Both the position numbers and the translations under genes were made by a program. Under the pieces are notes generated by a model that was not told the DNA's origin, searched no databases, and saw nothing but the letters and a program-made list of their open reading frames with translations. From NCBI GenBank assembly GCA_002470185.1, contig DKNG01000130.1, forward strand, positions 4,476 through 18,973: DNA of 14,498 nt, read 5' to 3'. Position 1 is the stretch's first letter, and every line of letters begins with the position of its first letter. The DNA comes from Arcobacter sp. UBA7394 (lineage in GTDB: Bacteria > Campylobacterota > Campylobacteria > Campylobacterales > Arcobacteraceae). Shown here one piece after another: positions 1 to 6,638 of the stretch.

Positions 1-965
1 GCAAGGATTTTACCAACTTCTTTAATAGCAATATCTCCAATATCATGTCCCCATGTGTCGTTGATATTTTTAAACTTATCAATATCTAACATGGCTAAAG
101 CAAAATTCTCTTTTCTTGCTTTTGCTCTTTCATACATCTCTCTACCAGTTTCAAAGAAATATCTTCTATTAAACATTCCTGTCATATGATCTCTTGTTGC
201 TTTATCTCTAATTGAATCAAATAACTGAATAATTTCAATATTACTATTAATTCTTGAGAAAAACTCTGTTTTAGAGAAGTCTTTATATAAAAAATCATTA
301 GCACCATATTTTAAGAATTTTGATACTAGTTCTTTATCTTCAGAACCAGATAAAGCAATAACAGATACTTCATCTTTTTTAAATTTTTTTCTAAGTTTTG
401 AAGTAAACTCTAAACCATTCATATCAGGCATCATATAATCAACTAGAACTACTTTGATATGAGATCTTTCAGCTAAAGCTTTAAGACCTTCTTCACCACT
501 ATATCTAACTGACGTTCGTAGATTATACTGCTGGCATAAAGCTTCCATTTTATGGGCAAATGTTTTTGAATCATCTACAATTAAAACTTCTACATTTTCA
601 TTTTCAACAATTCTATTTACGATTGATGTTGCATAATCAATAGCTTGGCTACCATCTTTAATTACATAATCTACTACTGTTTCTGTCGAAAAAACCTTAT
701 TATCAGTATTTAATGAACTTCCTGTAAGTAATACAGATTTAATTTTAAATTTACTAATAAATTCAACAATCTCACCATTTTTAGCATCAGGTAAACTATA
801 ATCTAATAGGGCTACATCAAATCTACCCTTGTGTTTTAATAAGATTTCTGCACACTCTTTATAAGACATTGCTGTATAAACTTCATAATCACTTTTTTGT
901 TCTAAACTATCTTTTATACCATATAATATTGTTTTACTATCATCAACTACTAATATTTTTTTCAT
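1..965 (-). CDS. Response regulator with two receiver domains and a GGDEF domain, C-terminus cut by window edge
   Basis: My reverse-strand translation gives 321 codons starting MKKILVVDDSK and running off the left edge. Receiver 1 spans about residues 3-118, with acidic D8/D9, probable phosphoacceptor D55 (ALLDYSLPD) and K103. Receiver 2 spans about 127-245, with D131/D132, phosphoacceptor D176 (VVLVDYMMPDMNG) and K228. A GGDEF domain begins near residue 255 (RDHMTGMFNRRYF) and includes the nucleotide/metal region LDIDKFKNINDTWGHD (293-308). The GGDEF signature itself lies outside the window, so cyclase activity cannot be confirmed. REC-REC-GGDEF is the architecture of Caulobacter PleD and Campylobacter CbrR, cytoplasmic diguanylate cyclases activated by phosphorylation. 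Receiver 1 also has a complete-looking phosphorylation site. The ATG is preceded by AAGG six bases upstream (972-975) and by a TATAAT box at 991-996. No partner kinase gene is adjacent. Confidence 0.93.
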   Translation of the reverse strand, partial: MKKILVVDDSKTILYGIKDSLEQKSDYEVYTAMSYKECAEILLKHKGRFDVALLDYSLPDAKNGEIVEFISKFKIKSVLLTGSSLNTDNKVFSTETVVDYVIKDGSQAIDYATSIVNRIVENENVEVLIVDDSKTFAHKMEALCQQYNLRTSVRYSGEEGLKALAERSHIKVVLVDYMMPDMNGLEFTSKLRKKFKKDEVSVIALSGSEDKELVSKFLKYGANDFLYKDFSKTEFFSRINSNIEIIQLFDSIRDKATRDHMTGMFNRRYFFETGREMYERAKARKENFALAMLDIDKFKNINDTWGHDIGDIAIKEVGKIL

Positions 966-990
966 ATTTCACCTTATGGATTAATGCGTA

Positions 991-1012
991 ATTATATATT
1001 AATAAAATGTAA
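991..1012 (-). promoter_or_regulatory. Putative promoter of the REC-REC-GGDEF gene
   Basis: Read on the minus strand, TATAAT occupies 996-991. It is preceded, four bases upstream, by TTACATTTTATT (1012-1001). Transcription would start near 984, giving a leader of about 20 nt with AAGGTG just before the ATG. No good -35 hexamer stands at 16-18 bases. This is usual for Campylobacterota sigma-70 promoters, which rely on the -10 box and AT-rich upstream DNA. The upstream 12-mer recurs at two other promoters in the window. Confidence 0.55.
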
Positions 1013-1088
1013 AGAACGTATAATTTTTAATAAAAAAGTAATAAACTTTATTTAAATGAATATAAAGAAATAAGATATTCCATTATTG

Positions 1089-1110
1089 TTACATTTTATT
1101 TATCTATAAT
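1089..1110 (+). promoter_or_regulatory. Putative promoter of the cytidylyltransferase-acetyltransferase unit
   Basis: TATAAT at 1105-1110 is preceded, four bases upstream, by TTACATTTTATT (1089-1100), the same arrangement as the divergent promoter at 991-1012. A start near 1117 would leave a 27-nt leader containing AGGAAAAG (1133-1140) just before the ATG at 1144. The 178-bp region 966-1143 therefore looks like a back-to-back promoter region, and I see no further gene in it. Confidence 0.55.
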
Positions 1111-1143
1111 AAATGTACTTATTTTAATATATAGGAAAAGAAG

Positions 1144-1536
1144 ATGAAAAGAGTTTTAACATTTGGTACATTTGATATATTTCACTATGGACATCTAAAA
1201 ATTCTTGAAAGAGCTGCTAAATATGCAGATGAATTAATAGTTGGTATTTCTTCTGATAAATTAAATTTTAATAAAAAAGGTAGAACACCTGTTTATTCAG
1301 AAGATGAAAGAATGAAAATAATCTCTTCATTAAACTTCGTAAATGGTGTTTTTTTAGAAGAATCATTAGAATTAAAAAAAGAGTATTTACTTAAATATGA
1401 TGCAGATATGTTAATTATGGGAGATGACTGGGCAGGTAAATTTGATGAATTCAACGAAATATGTCAAGTTCAATATTTACCAAGAACACCTGATGTTTCC
1501 ACAACAGAACTAATACAAAGAATTAAAGGTATTTAA
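1144..1536 (+). CDS. tagD: Glycerol-3-phosphate cytidylyltransferase (TagD family)
   Basis: The protein has 130 residues, the usual length for TagD. It would transfer CMP from CTP to sn-glycerol 3-phosphate, giving CDP-glycerol and pyrophosphate in the cytoplasm. The nucleotidyltransferase start is GTFDIFHYGH, with the catalytic HxGH as HYGH at residues 14-17. The TagD-specific parts are also present: MGDDWAGKFDEF (92-103) and RTPDVSTTEL (114-123), the latter matching the R-T-x-x-[IV]-S-T-T signature. AGGAAAAG stands just upstream of the ATG. The stop codon abuts the ATG of the acetyltransferase, so the two are surely co-transcribed. Gram-negatives do not make wall teichoic acid, so CDP-glycerol here would more likely feed a phosphoglycerol-decorated surface glycan or lipid. 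No CDP-glycerol transferase is visible nearby. Related cytidylyltransferases acting on other small phosphorylated alcohols cannot be excluded. Confidence 0.88.
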   Translation: MKRVLTFGTFDIFHYGHLKILERAAKYADELIVGISSDKLNFNKKGRTPVYSEDERMKIISSLNFVNGVFLEESLELKKEYLLKYDADMLIMGDDWAGKFDEFNEICQVQYLPRTPDVSTTELIQRIKGI

Positions 1537-2157
1537 ATGAAAGACATTAATTATATTTCAAAAGAAGCTAAAGTTGGTAAAAATACAGTACTTAATGCCC
1601 CTGTTAGACTAGTAGGAACTGCAAATGTAAAACATTCATGTAATATTGGTAACTACACATTTATTAATAGCGGTACTACATTATTCCCAGGAACTAAAAT
1701 GGGGAAATATTGTTCAATTGGTAAGAACTGTGAGTTAGGTGCTTTTGATCACCCTACTACATGGTTAAGCTCATCAGCAATTCAATACAACTTAAAACTA
1801 CACTTCCCAGATTATATTGAAGATTTCGACCAAAAAAAGATTGATAGACCAAAAGAGACTATTTTTGGTAATGATGTATGGGTTGGATCTTTAGCAGTTG
1901 TAAAAAGAGGTCTAACAATCGGAGATGGAGCTATTGTTGCTGGTGGTTCTGTTGTTGTAAAAGATGTACCACCTTATGCTATTGTAGGTGGAGTTCCAGC
2001 TAAAGTATTAAAATATAGATTTGATGAAGAAACAATTGAAAAACTATTAGAACTACAATGGTGGGATATGCCAGTGGAAGATTTAAAAGATATATCTTTT
2101 GATGATATTGAAGCAGCAGTAGAAGAACTGCAAGCAAGAAAGCTTGAATCAGCTTAA
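1537..2157 (+). CDS. Hexapeptide-repeat (left-handed beta-helix) O-acetyltransferase, XAT/CatB-like
   Basis: The protein has 206 residues with no signal peptide. Imperfect hexapeptide repeats ([LIV]-G-x4) run from about residue 12 to 65 and resume at 108-158 (VWVGSLAVVKRGLTIGDGAIVAGG, written here only as the location of the repeats). Between them lies a loop with GAFDHPTTW, whose H72 is the likely catalytic histidine. The C-terminal part (GGVPAKVLKYRFDEETI, then LLELQWWDMP at 170-179) is the closing signature of the xenobiotic/CatB-type acetyltransferase branch. In many bacteria this branch acetylates sugars of surface glycans rather than antibiotics. It would use acetyl-CoA and form trimers. 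Its ATG follows the TagD stop with no gap, which suggests translational coupling and a shared pathway. The substrate cannot be read from the sequence. A resistance role is unlikely given the context. Confidence 0.85.
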   Translation: MKDINYISKEAKVGKNTVLNAPVRLVGTANVKHSCNIGNYTFINSGTTLFPGTKMGKYCSIGKNCELGAFDHPTTWLSSSAIQYNLKLHFPDYIEDFDQKKIDRPKETIFGNDVWVGSLAVVKRGLTIGDGAIVAGGSVVVKDVPPYAIVGGVPAKVLKYRFDEETIEKLLELQWWDMPVEDLKDISFDDIEAAVEELQARKLESA

Positions 2158-2163
2158 TATATT

Positions 2164-2195
2164 GGTACTTTAAAACCTCTTGGTTTTAAAGTACC
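2164..2195. terminator. Perfect 14-bp hairpin between convergent genes, probable bidirectional terminator
   Basis: GGTACTTTAAAACC (2164-2177), loop TCTT, then GGTTTTAAAGTACC (2182-2195): 14 uninterrupted base pairs. It sits between the stop of the plus-strand acetyltransferase and the stop of the minus-strand CBS kinase (2186-2188). The right arm therefore also encodes the last codons of that kinase. Neither side has a clean T-run: TCATCATTT follows on plus, and AATATATTAAG on minus. Termination may be partial, or the stem may mainly protect 3' ends. Confidence 0.75.
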
Positions 2196-4081
2196 TCATC
2201 ATTTAAAATATTATCCTTTGATAATTCAATTGTAAATACAGCACCAACATCACTATTACTTACATTAATTTCCCCAGATAATTTTGTCTCAATAATTAGT
2301 TTAGATATATAAAGACCTAAACCAGTACCCTCTTTTTTTGATTTTGTAGTAAAGTAAATATCAAATACCTTATCAATAACATTTAGATTTATTCCTCCAC
2401 CATTATCTTCAATATCAATATAAACCTTATCTTTTGTCTCTCTAAGCACTATTTTTATAAATGGATTTTTAATATCTTCTTGAACTAACACATCTTGAGC
2501 ATTAGCTAAAATATTTAAAATCACTTGGGAAAACTCACTTGGAAAGCCAGTTGTATTTATAGTTTTTGATGGTTTATGAAAATCTAGATTTATATGATGA
2601 TAAGTTAAAGACGCATTTATTATATTTACAGCATTTTGAATATACTCAGACAGATTAAAAACCTCTTTAGTTCTATTTGGTTCAAAAAAGTTCCTAAAAT
2701 CTTCAATTGTATTAGACATATATTTTAATAAATCATTTCCATGTAAAACTCTTTGATTTAAATACTTTTCATCTAATTCATTAAAAGCATAAGCAGATTC
2801 TAAATTCATAAAAATCCCACCTAATTGAGCTAAAGGTTGTCTCCATTGATGTGCAATATGCCCAATCATTTCCCCCATGGTAGCAAGTTTTGCTTGTTGC
2901 ATTAGCAAATACTCACTATCCATACGCCGCTCTATTTCAGTATCAATTAGATTTTGAAGTTTCGTTTTTTCATTTTCATAGTTTGTTACATCTTTGAAAA
3001 TCAATTTAATAAAGTTTGTATTTACATTTTTTGAGATTGTCCCAGATATTTCGTAGATAGAACCTTTTATTTCTACTGATTTGTTTTTTAGCTGTTTTTT
3101 TCTTAATAAAAAACTTTTAATTTCTTCCCAATCTTCTATCTTGAATAGTCTTGTAACTTTTTGTTCAATTAAATCATTTCCAAATAATTTATGTGCTTGT
3201 TCATTCATCCAATAAATCACTTCTTCATTTTTAGAATAAAAAATTTCAATAATTGGCTCAGGCAAAAAGTCCATTATTTCTTGGGCATGTTTAATTTTAT
3301 TTTGTAGGATTCTTGTATAGTTACCTTTGATATGTTTTAGAATATCTCTATTAGTAACAATTGAGACTATTTTTCCTTCATTATCTAAGACAGCGACTCT
3401 TCTAATACTTTGTACTTTCATTAACTCAATAACATTTGTCACTAAAGAATCAACTTTTACTGTGATTATAGGTGAACTCATACACGTAGCTACTTTTTGG
3501 TTTAGTTCAACCTCATAGTATGTAAGTTTTAAAATATCTTTTTCTGTAATAATTCCCACATGAGTATTAGCATCTAATACTACAACAGAACCTATTTGAT
3601 ACTCTTGCATAATATTTACAGCTTTTTTAATGGTATCATCAATTTGAACCGTTTGTATTGTATGCTCAGTTTTAATAATATCGGATACTTTTAAATCAAT
3701 TTTATATACATCTTCTTCTAAATATTCAAATAAATCTTTTTGAAGTACTATACCTTTGTATAAACCATCATTGTCTACAAGAATTATTCTTCTAATACTA
3801 TGTTGTATTAATAAATCAAAAGCATATTCAACTGGTCTATTCTCATTTGTTGATATTACTTTTCTTGTAGCTATTTCAATAGATCTTTTATTTAGATTCA
3901 TATTAGCTTTTAAAGTATTAACAATATCACTTTCAGTAATAATAGCAACTGGTTTTAAGTTTTCAATTAAAACAACACTACCATTTTTATTTCTATGCAT
4001 AATAGCCATTGCTTCTTTGATAGTTGAATTAGCATCAATACTAAATTCCCCTTGATTAGCTATTTTTTTTAGGCTATTCAT
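2186..4081 (-). CDS. Soluble sensor histidine kinase with four CBS motifs and a PAS-like domain
   Basis: The protein has 631 residues and no membrane segment or signal peptide, so it is cytoplasmic. Four CBS motifs form two Bateman modules at roughly 9-60, 68-122, 133-185 and 193-250; the repeated [GI]-[IV]-[IV]-T-x-x-D-I-L ends are visible at 47-53, 176-184 and 241-248. A PAS-like domain follows at about 263-370 and a short coiled coil at 370-400. The kinase core has phosphoacceptor H411 (HIAHQWRQPL), N-box NILANAQD (523-530), G1 DNGGGI (559-564), F-box FDIYFTTK (573-580) and G2 GTGLGLY (585-591), all intact. CBS pairs usually bind adenine nucleotides, so an energy-charge or nucleotide input is a reasonable inference; the ligand is unknown. 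The start overlaps the upstream regulator gene by 4 bp (ATGA), making that regulator the likely partner. Confidence 0.93.
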   Translation of the reverse strand: MNSLKKIANQGEFSIDANSTIKEAMAIMHRNKNGSVVLIENLKPVAIITESDIVNTLKANMNLNKRSIEIATRKVISTNENRPVEYAFDLLIQHSIRRIILVDNDGLYKGIVLQKDLFEYLEEDVYKIDLKVSDIIKTEHTIQTVQIDDTIKKAVNIMQEYQIGSVVVLDANTHVGIITEKDILKLTYYEVELNQKVATCMSSPIITVKVDSLVTNVIELMKVQSIRRVAVLDNEGKIVSIVTNRDILKHIKGNYTRILQNKIKHAQEIMDFLPEPIIEIFYSKNEEVIYWMNEQAHKLFGNDLIEQKVTRLFKIEDWEEIKSFLLRKKQLKNKSVEIKGSIYEISGTISKNVNTNFIKLIFKDVTNYENEKTKLQNLIDTEIERRMDSEYLLMQQAKLATMGEMIGHIAHQWRQPLAQLGGIFMNLESAYAFNELDEKYLNQRVLHGNDLLKYMSNTIEDFRNFFEPNRTKEVFNLSEYIQNAVNIINASLTYHHINLDFHKPSKTINTTGFPSEFSQVILNILANAQDVLVQEDIKNPFIKIVLRETKDKVYIDIEDNGGGINLNVIDKVFDIYFTTKSKKEGTGLGLYISKLIIETKLSGEINVSNSDVGAVFTIELSKDNILNDEVL

Positions 4082-4788
4082 AGTTTTTCACTTCTGTATA
4101 GTTTATAACCTACTCCACTTACATTTGAAAAAATACCATGATGGGTTTTTTGTCTTATATTTCTAATCTGACTTCTAATAGAATTTTCAGTCATTACCTC
4201 ATCTTCCCAAACTTCATTTTGTAAAGACTCATAACTTATAATTTGTTCATTTTTCTTAATAAAAAATTCTAATATTTGCATCTCTTTTTTGCGCAAACTA
4301 ATCTCTTCTAAATTTTGAAACAGAACTCTTTTTCTTCTATCATAAAAAAAACTCTCTCCTAAATCTATATTTCCAAAATTAGGAAATACTTCAGAGAACT
4401 CATTTATTGCTTTTTTTAAAGCTTCAACTAAATCTATACTAGTTATTGGTTTTACTAGATACCTAGTAATAAACAGTTCAATAGCCTCAATTGTAAACTC
4501 TTTATTTGTATATGCCGTTGAGATAATAACTCTGGTATTTTTATCATTCTCTCTTATTAATGAGATGAGCTCCATTCCACTCATTTTGGGAAGATTAATA
4601 TCAACTAATAAAATTTGAGGTTTATGTTTTTTATATAAAGAATACCCTTCTTCTGCACTTGATGCTTCATATATATTTTTACAATATCTGCTTAGAAATT
4701 CACAAATATATTTTCTAATATTTATATCATCTTCAATATAAACTATTGAAAGATCAGACATATTTGTCATAAATTCCTTATGATCCAT
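4078..4788 (-). CDS. OmpR/PhoB-family response regulator
   Basis: The protein has 236 residues. The receiver domain (about 13-130) has acidic E19/D20/D21, phosphoacceptor D63 (LLVDINLPKMSG), T91 and K113. The C-terminal winged helix (about 140-233) shows the OmpR pattern: LRKKEMQILEFF (165-176), then ENSIRSQIRNIRQK (201-214, recognition helix) and GVGYKL (225-230). It should bind DNA as a dimer and act as a transcription factor. It is the first gene of a minus-strand operon with the CBS kinase (4-bp overlap). The start is uncertain: M1 has AAGG six bases upstream, but M7 also has AAGGA five bases upstream, and the receiver fold begins only near residue 13. Targets are unknown; autoregulation is common in the family. 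Confidence 0.94.
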   Translation of the reverse strand: MDHKEFMTNMSDLSIVYIEDDINIRKYICEFLSRYCKNIYEASSAEEGYSLYKKHKPQILLVDINLPKMSGMELISLIRENDKNTRVIISTAYTNKEFTIEAIELFITRYLVKPITSIDLVEALKKAINEFSEVFPNFGNIDLGESFFYDRRKRVLFQNLEEISLRKKEMQILEFFIKKNEQIISYESLQNEVWEDEVMTENSIRSQIRNIRQKTHHGIFSNVSGVGYKLYRSEKL

Positions 4789-4833
4789 AACTTACCTTCT
4801 TTAATACTAAATATAATTATTTAAATCTAAAAT

Positions 4834-4861
4834 ATTATATGATAATTAAATAAAATGTAAA
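4834..4861 (-). promoter_or_regulatory. Putative sigma-70 promoter of the regulator-CBS kinase operon
   Basis: On the minus strand, TTTACA (4861-4856) and TATAAT (4839-4834) are separated by 16 bases, a near-consensus promoter. The -35 lies inside TTACATTTTATT (4860-4849), the 12-mer also found at 1001-1012 and 1089-1100. Here it sits nine bases from the -10 rather than four. A start near 4827 gives a leader of about 40 nt. The rest of the 138-bp gap 4789-4926 holds no gene and no convincing terminator for the upstream kinase. Confidence 0.6.
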
Positions 4862-4926
4862 GACAATAGAATGCTTAAATAAATTATTTATTGATTTATT
4901 CCGCTTTTAAACAGATTTAATTAGTT

Positions 4927-6498
4927 TTAATATGAGTGAGGTAGTTTGATAATAAATTCAGCGCCTTTATATAAGGCATCTTCATACATGAATTCTCTAT
5001 TTTTTACGATAATATCACCTTTCATGTGCTTCTTTATAATTTCATTACTCATAAACAGCCCTATTCCTGTTCCTTGAGATTTATGTTTAGTAGTAAAATA
5101 TGGCTCGAAGATTCTATTGAGAATATGAGAGGGAATTCCACCTGCATTATCTTTTATTTTTATAAACATGGAATCTTCGTTACTGTAACTTTCAATAAAA
5201 ATTAATTTTCTTTTATTTTTGGATTCAACTAGTTCATCCCCTGCATTATTTAGAATATTAATAATTACCTGAATCAATTCGTTTTTAAAAGTATATACAT
5301 CTAATTCCATAATATTTTCAATAATAACAATATCTAAAGATGAAAATTTAGTTTTTACTAGATTTATAGTGTAGTCAATTACTTCACTAATTTGGAATTC
5401 ACTTTTATTATAATTTGGTTTGAAAAAATCCCTAAAATCATCAATAGTTTTAGATAAATATTGAGCACTTGTATTAATATCATTTAAACCATTGTTTAAA
5501 GTCTCATCATCTAAGTTCCCTGCTTTATGATTAATTTGCATTCCCGTTGATAATACAGATATAACAGACAAAGGCTGTCTCCACTGATGAGCTATGTTTT
5601 CTAACATCTCACCCATTGCAGCCATTTTAGATTGTCTATGCATAATATCTTCATACTCAATAAGCTCTTTTTTAATTTTTGAAACTTCATCTTTTAGGGT
5701 TTTATTATAGTTTGCAAGCTTGGTGTTTACTTCTTCTCTTCTTTTTTCTAACTCTAATCTATCACTAATATCTCGTGAGAAAGCAAGGATATAATCCTTT
5801 CCTTGAAAGTTTTTTAGGCTAAGTGAAGTTTCTACATAAACACTAGAACCATCTTTACAAAGATATTGTCCTAAAGTAATAAGACTTTTTTTCTTTGAAA
5901 TTTCTTTGAAAACTTCTGGAATTTGTGCATTATTTTCAATTGCTTTTCTTATATCTGAAATTCTTAATTGCTTAAGCTCTTCTAGACTATAACCTAAACT
6001 CAAACTTGCTTTTTGATTTGCAAATTCTATTTTTTGTGTTTCAAAATCTACTAATATAATAATCTCATTAGACTCTTTTATAAATTCAAAATATAAATTC
6101 AATTTTTCATCTTGATTAATTTTATCGGTTATATCTGAAACATATGATATTAAATGCTCTTTATTGTTAATCATTACAATTCTAGAACTAATATTGACAG
6201 GTATAAATGTTGAGTCTTTTTTTCTATGAGTTGATTGTATTTCTACAGAGCTTTCAGGATCTTGTTCTTTAATAAATTGTAACTTTGATTGAAAATCTTT
6301 TTTTGTGAGGACATGCCCATCTACGTCCCAAACATTAAGATTTAACATCTCTTTTCGTGTGTAGCCAAGAGTATTACAAGCTGTAGTATTTGCAAATATT
6401 ATTTTTCCATTGAAATCAATTAAATAAATAGCTTCATTAGCTAGTTCAAAAGATGTTTTTAATAAGTAGTGTATATTATTTCTTCTTATTCTGTTCAA
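4927..6498 (-). CDS. PAS-PAS sensor histidine kinase, HQWRQPL type
   Basis: The protein has 523 residues with no transmembrane segment, so it is a cytoplasmic sensor. PAS 1 spans about 15-125 (AIYLIDFNGKIIFAN; ends SYVSDITD) and PAS 2 about 140-247 (ends AFSRDISDR). A coiled coil follows at about 248-285, then the kinase core: H304 (NIAHQWRQPL), N-box INILNNAGDEL (413-423), G1 DNAGGI (450-455), F-box FEPYFTTK (464-471) and G2 GTGIGLF (476-482). All catalytic boxes are intact. The start codon is TTG: there is no in-frame ATG before residue 51, and CAGG stands eight bases upstream. The next gene on this strand (regulator, 4788) is 138 bp away with its own promoter, so this looks like an orphan kinase. 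It may feed that regulator or a distant one. PAS ligands cannot be deduced; nothing marks a haem or FAD site. Confidence 0.92.
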   Translation of the reverse strand: MNRIRRNNIHYLLKTSFELANEAIYLIDFNGKIIFANTTACNTLGYTRKEMLNLNVWDVDGHVLTKKDFQSKLQFIKEQDPESSVEIQSTHRKKDSTFIPVNISSRIVMINNKEHLISYVSDITDKINQDEKLNLYFEFIKESNEIIILVDFETQKIEFANQKASLSLGYSLEELKQLRISDIRKAIENNAQIPEVFKEISKKKSLITLGQYLCKDGSSVYVETSLSLKNFQGKDYILAFSRDISDRLELEKRREEVNTKLANYNKTLKDEVSKIKKELIEYEDIMHRQSKMAAMGEMLENIAHQWRQPLSVISVLSTGMQINHKAGNLDDETLNNGLNDINTSAQYLSKTIDDFRDFFKPNYNKSEFQISEVIDYTINLVKTKFSSLDIVIIENIMELDVYTFKNELIQVIINILNNAGDELVESKNKRKLIFIESYSNEDSMFIKIKDNAGGIPSHILNRIFEPYFTTKHKSQGTGIGLFMSNEIIKKHMKGDIIVKNREFMYEDALYKGAEFIIKLPHSY

Positions 6499-6532
6499 AG
6501 TAAAGACCTGTTTGATTTTGTTTTTTGCGAAT

Positions 6533-6560
6533 ATTATACTACTTTTTTAAAAAATTTCAA
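6533..6560 (-). promoter_or_regulatory. Putative sigma-70 promoter of the PAS-PAS kinase
   Basis: On the minus strand, TTGAAA (6560-6555), a 16-base spacer made largely of a T6A6 tract, and TATAAT (6538-6533). This is one of the best -35/-10 matches in the window. A start near 6526 would leave a leader of about 28 nt before the TTG at 6498. It shares the 140-bp divergent region 6499-6638 with the promoter of the PIN-PhoH gene. Confidence 0.6.
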
Positions 6561-6624
6561 GAGTAATTTAAAATTTATTTGATTATTTATTGGCATATTC
6601 TGTTATTACTTTGTAACCAATACG

Positions 6625-6633
6625 TGCTATAAT
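6625..6633 (+). promoter_or_regulatory. Extended -10 promoter placed to give a leaderless mRNA
   Basis: TGCTATAAT is a perfect extended -10 (TGnTATAAT). Its last base is only five bases from the ATG at 6639, so transcription should begin at or within a base or two of the start codon. No Shine-Dalgarno sequence exists between them (only AAAAT). A stop codon (TAA, 6633-6635) in frame upstream rules out a longer protein. A weak -35 may lie at 6606-6611 (TTACTT). Confidence 0.6.
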
Positions 6634-6638
6634 AAAAT

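Noticed and set aside
1537..2157. Antibiotic (chloramphenicol/streptogramin) acetyltransferase annotation
   Set aside because: The C-terminal signature is shared with that branch, but fusion to tagD and lack of any mobile element argue for a surface-glycan substrate.
3327..4055. Short open frames on the plus strand inside the CBS kinase
   Set aside because: They lie antisense to a well-supported gene, have no ribosome-binding site, and encode hydrophobic low-complexity peptides expected from the reverse strand of AT-rich coding DNA.
4876..4900. AAATAAATTATTTATT as a terminator for the PAS-PAS kinase
   Set aside because: The stem is pure AT and nearly loopless with imperfect pairing; it would be too weak to count.
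6590..6606. TTGGCA upstream of phoH as a sigma-54 (-24/-12) promoter
   Set aside because: The -24 GG is present but there is no GC at the matching -12 position, while a perfect extended -10 lies downstream.
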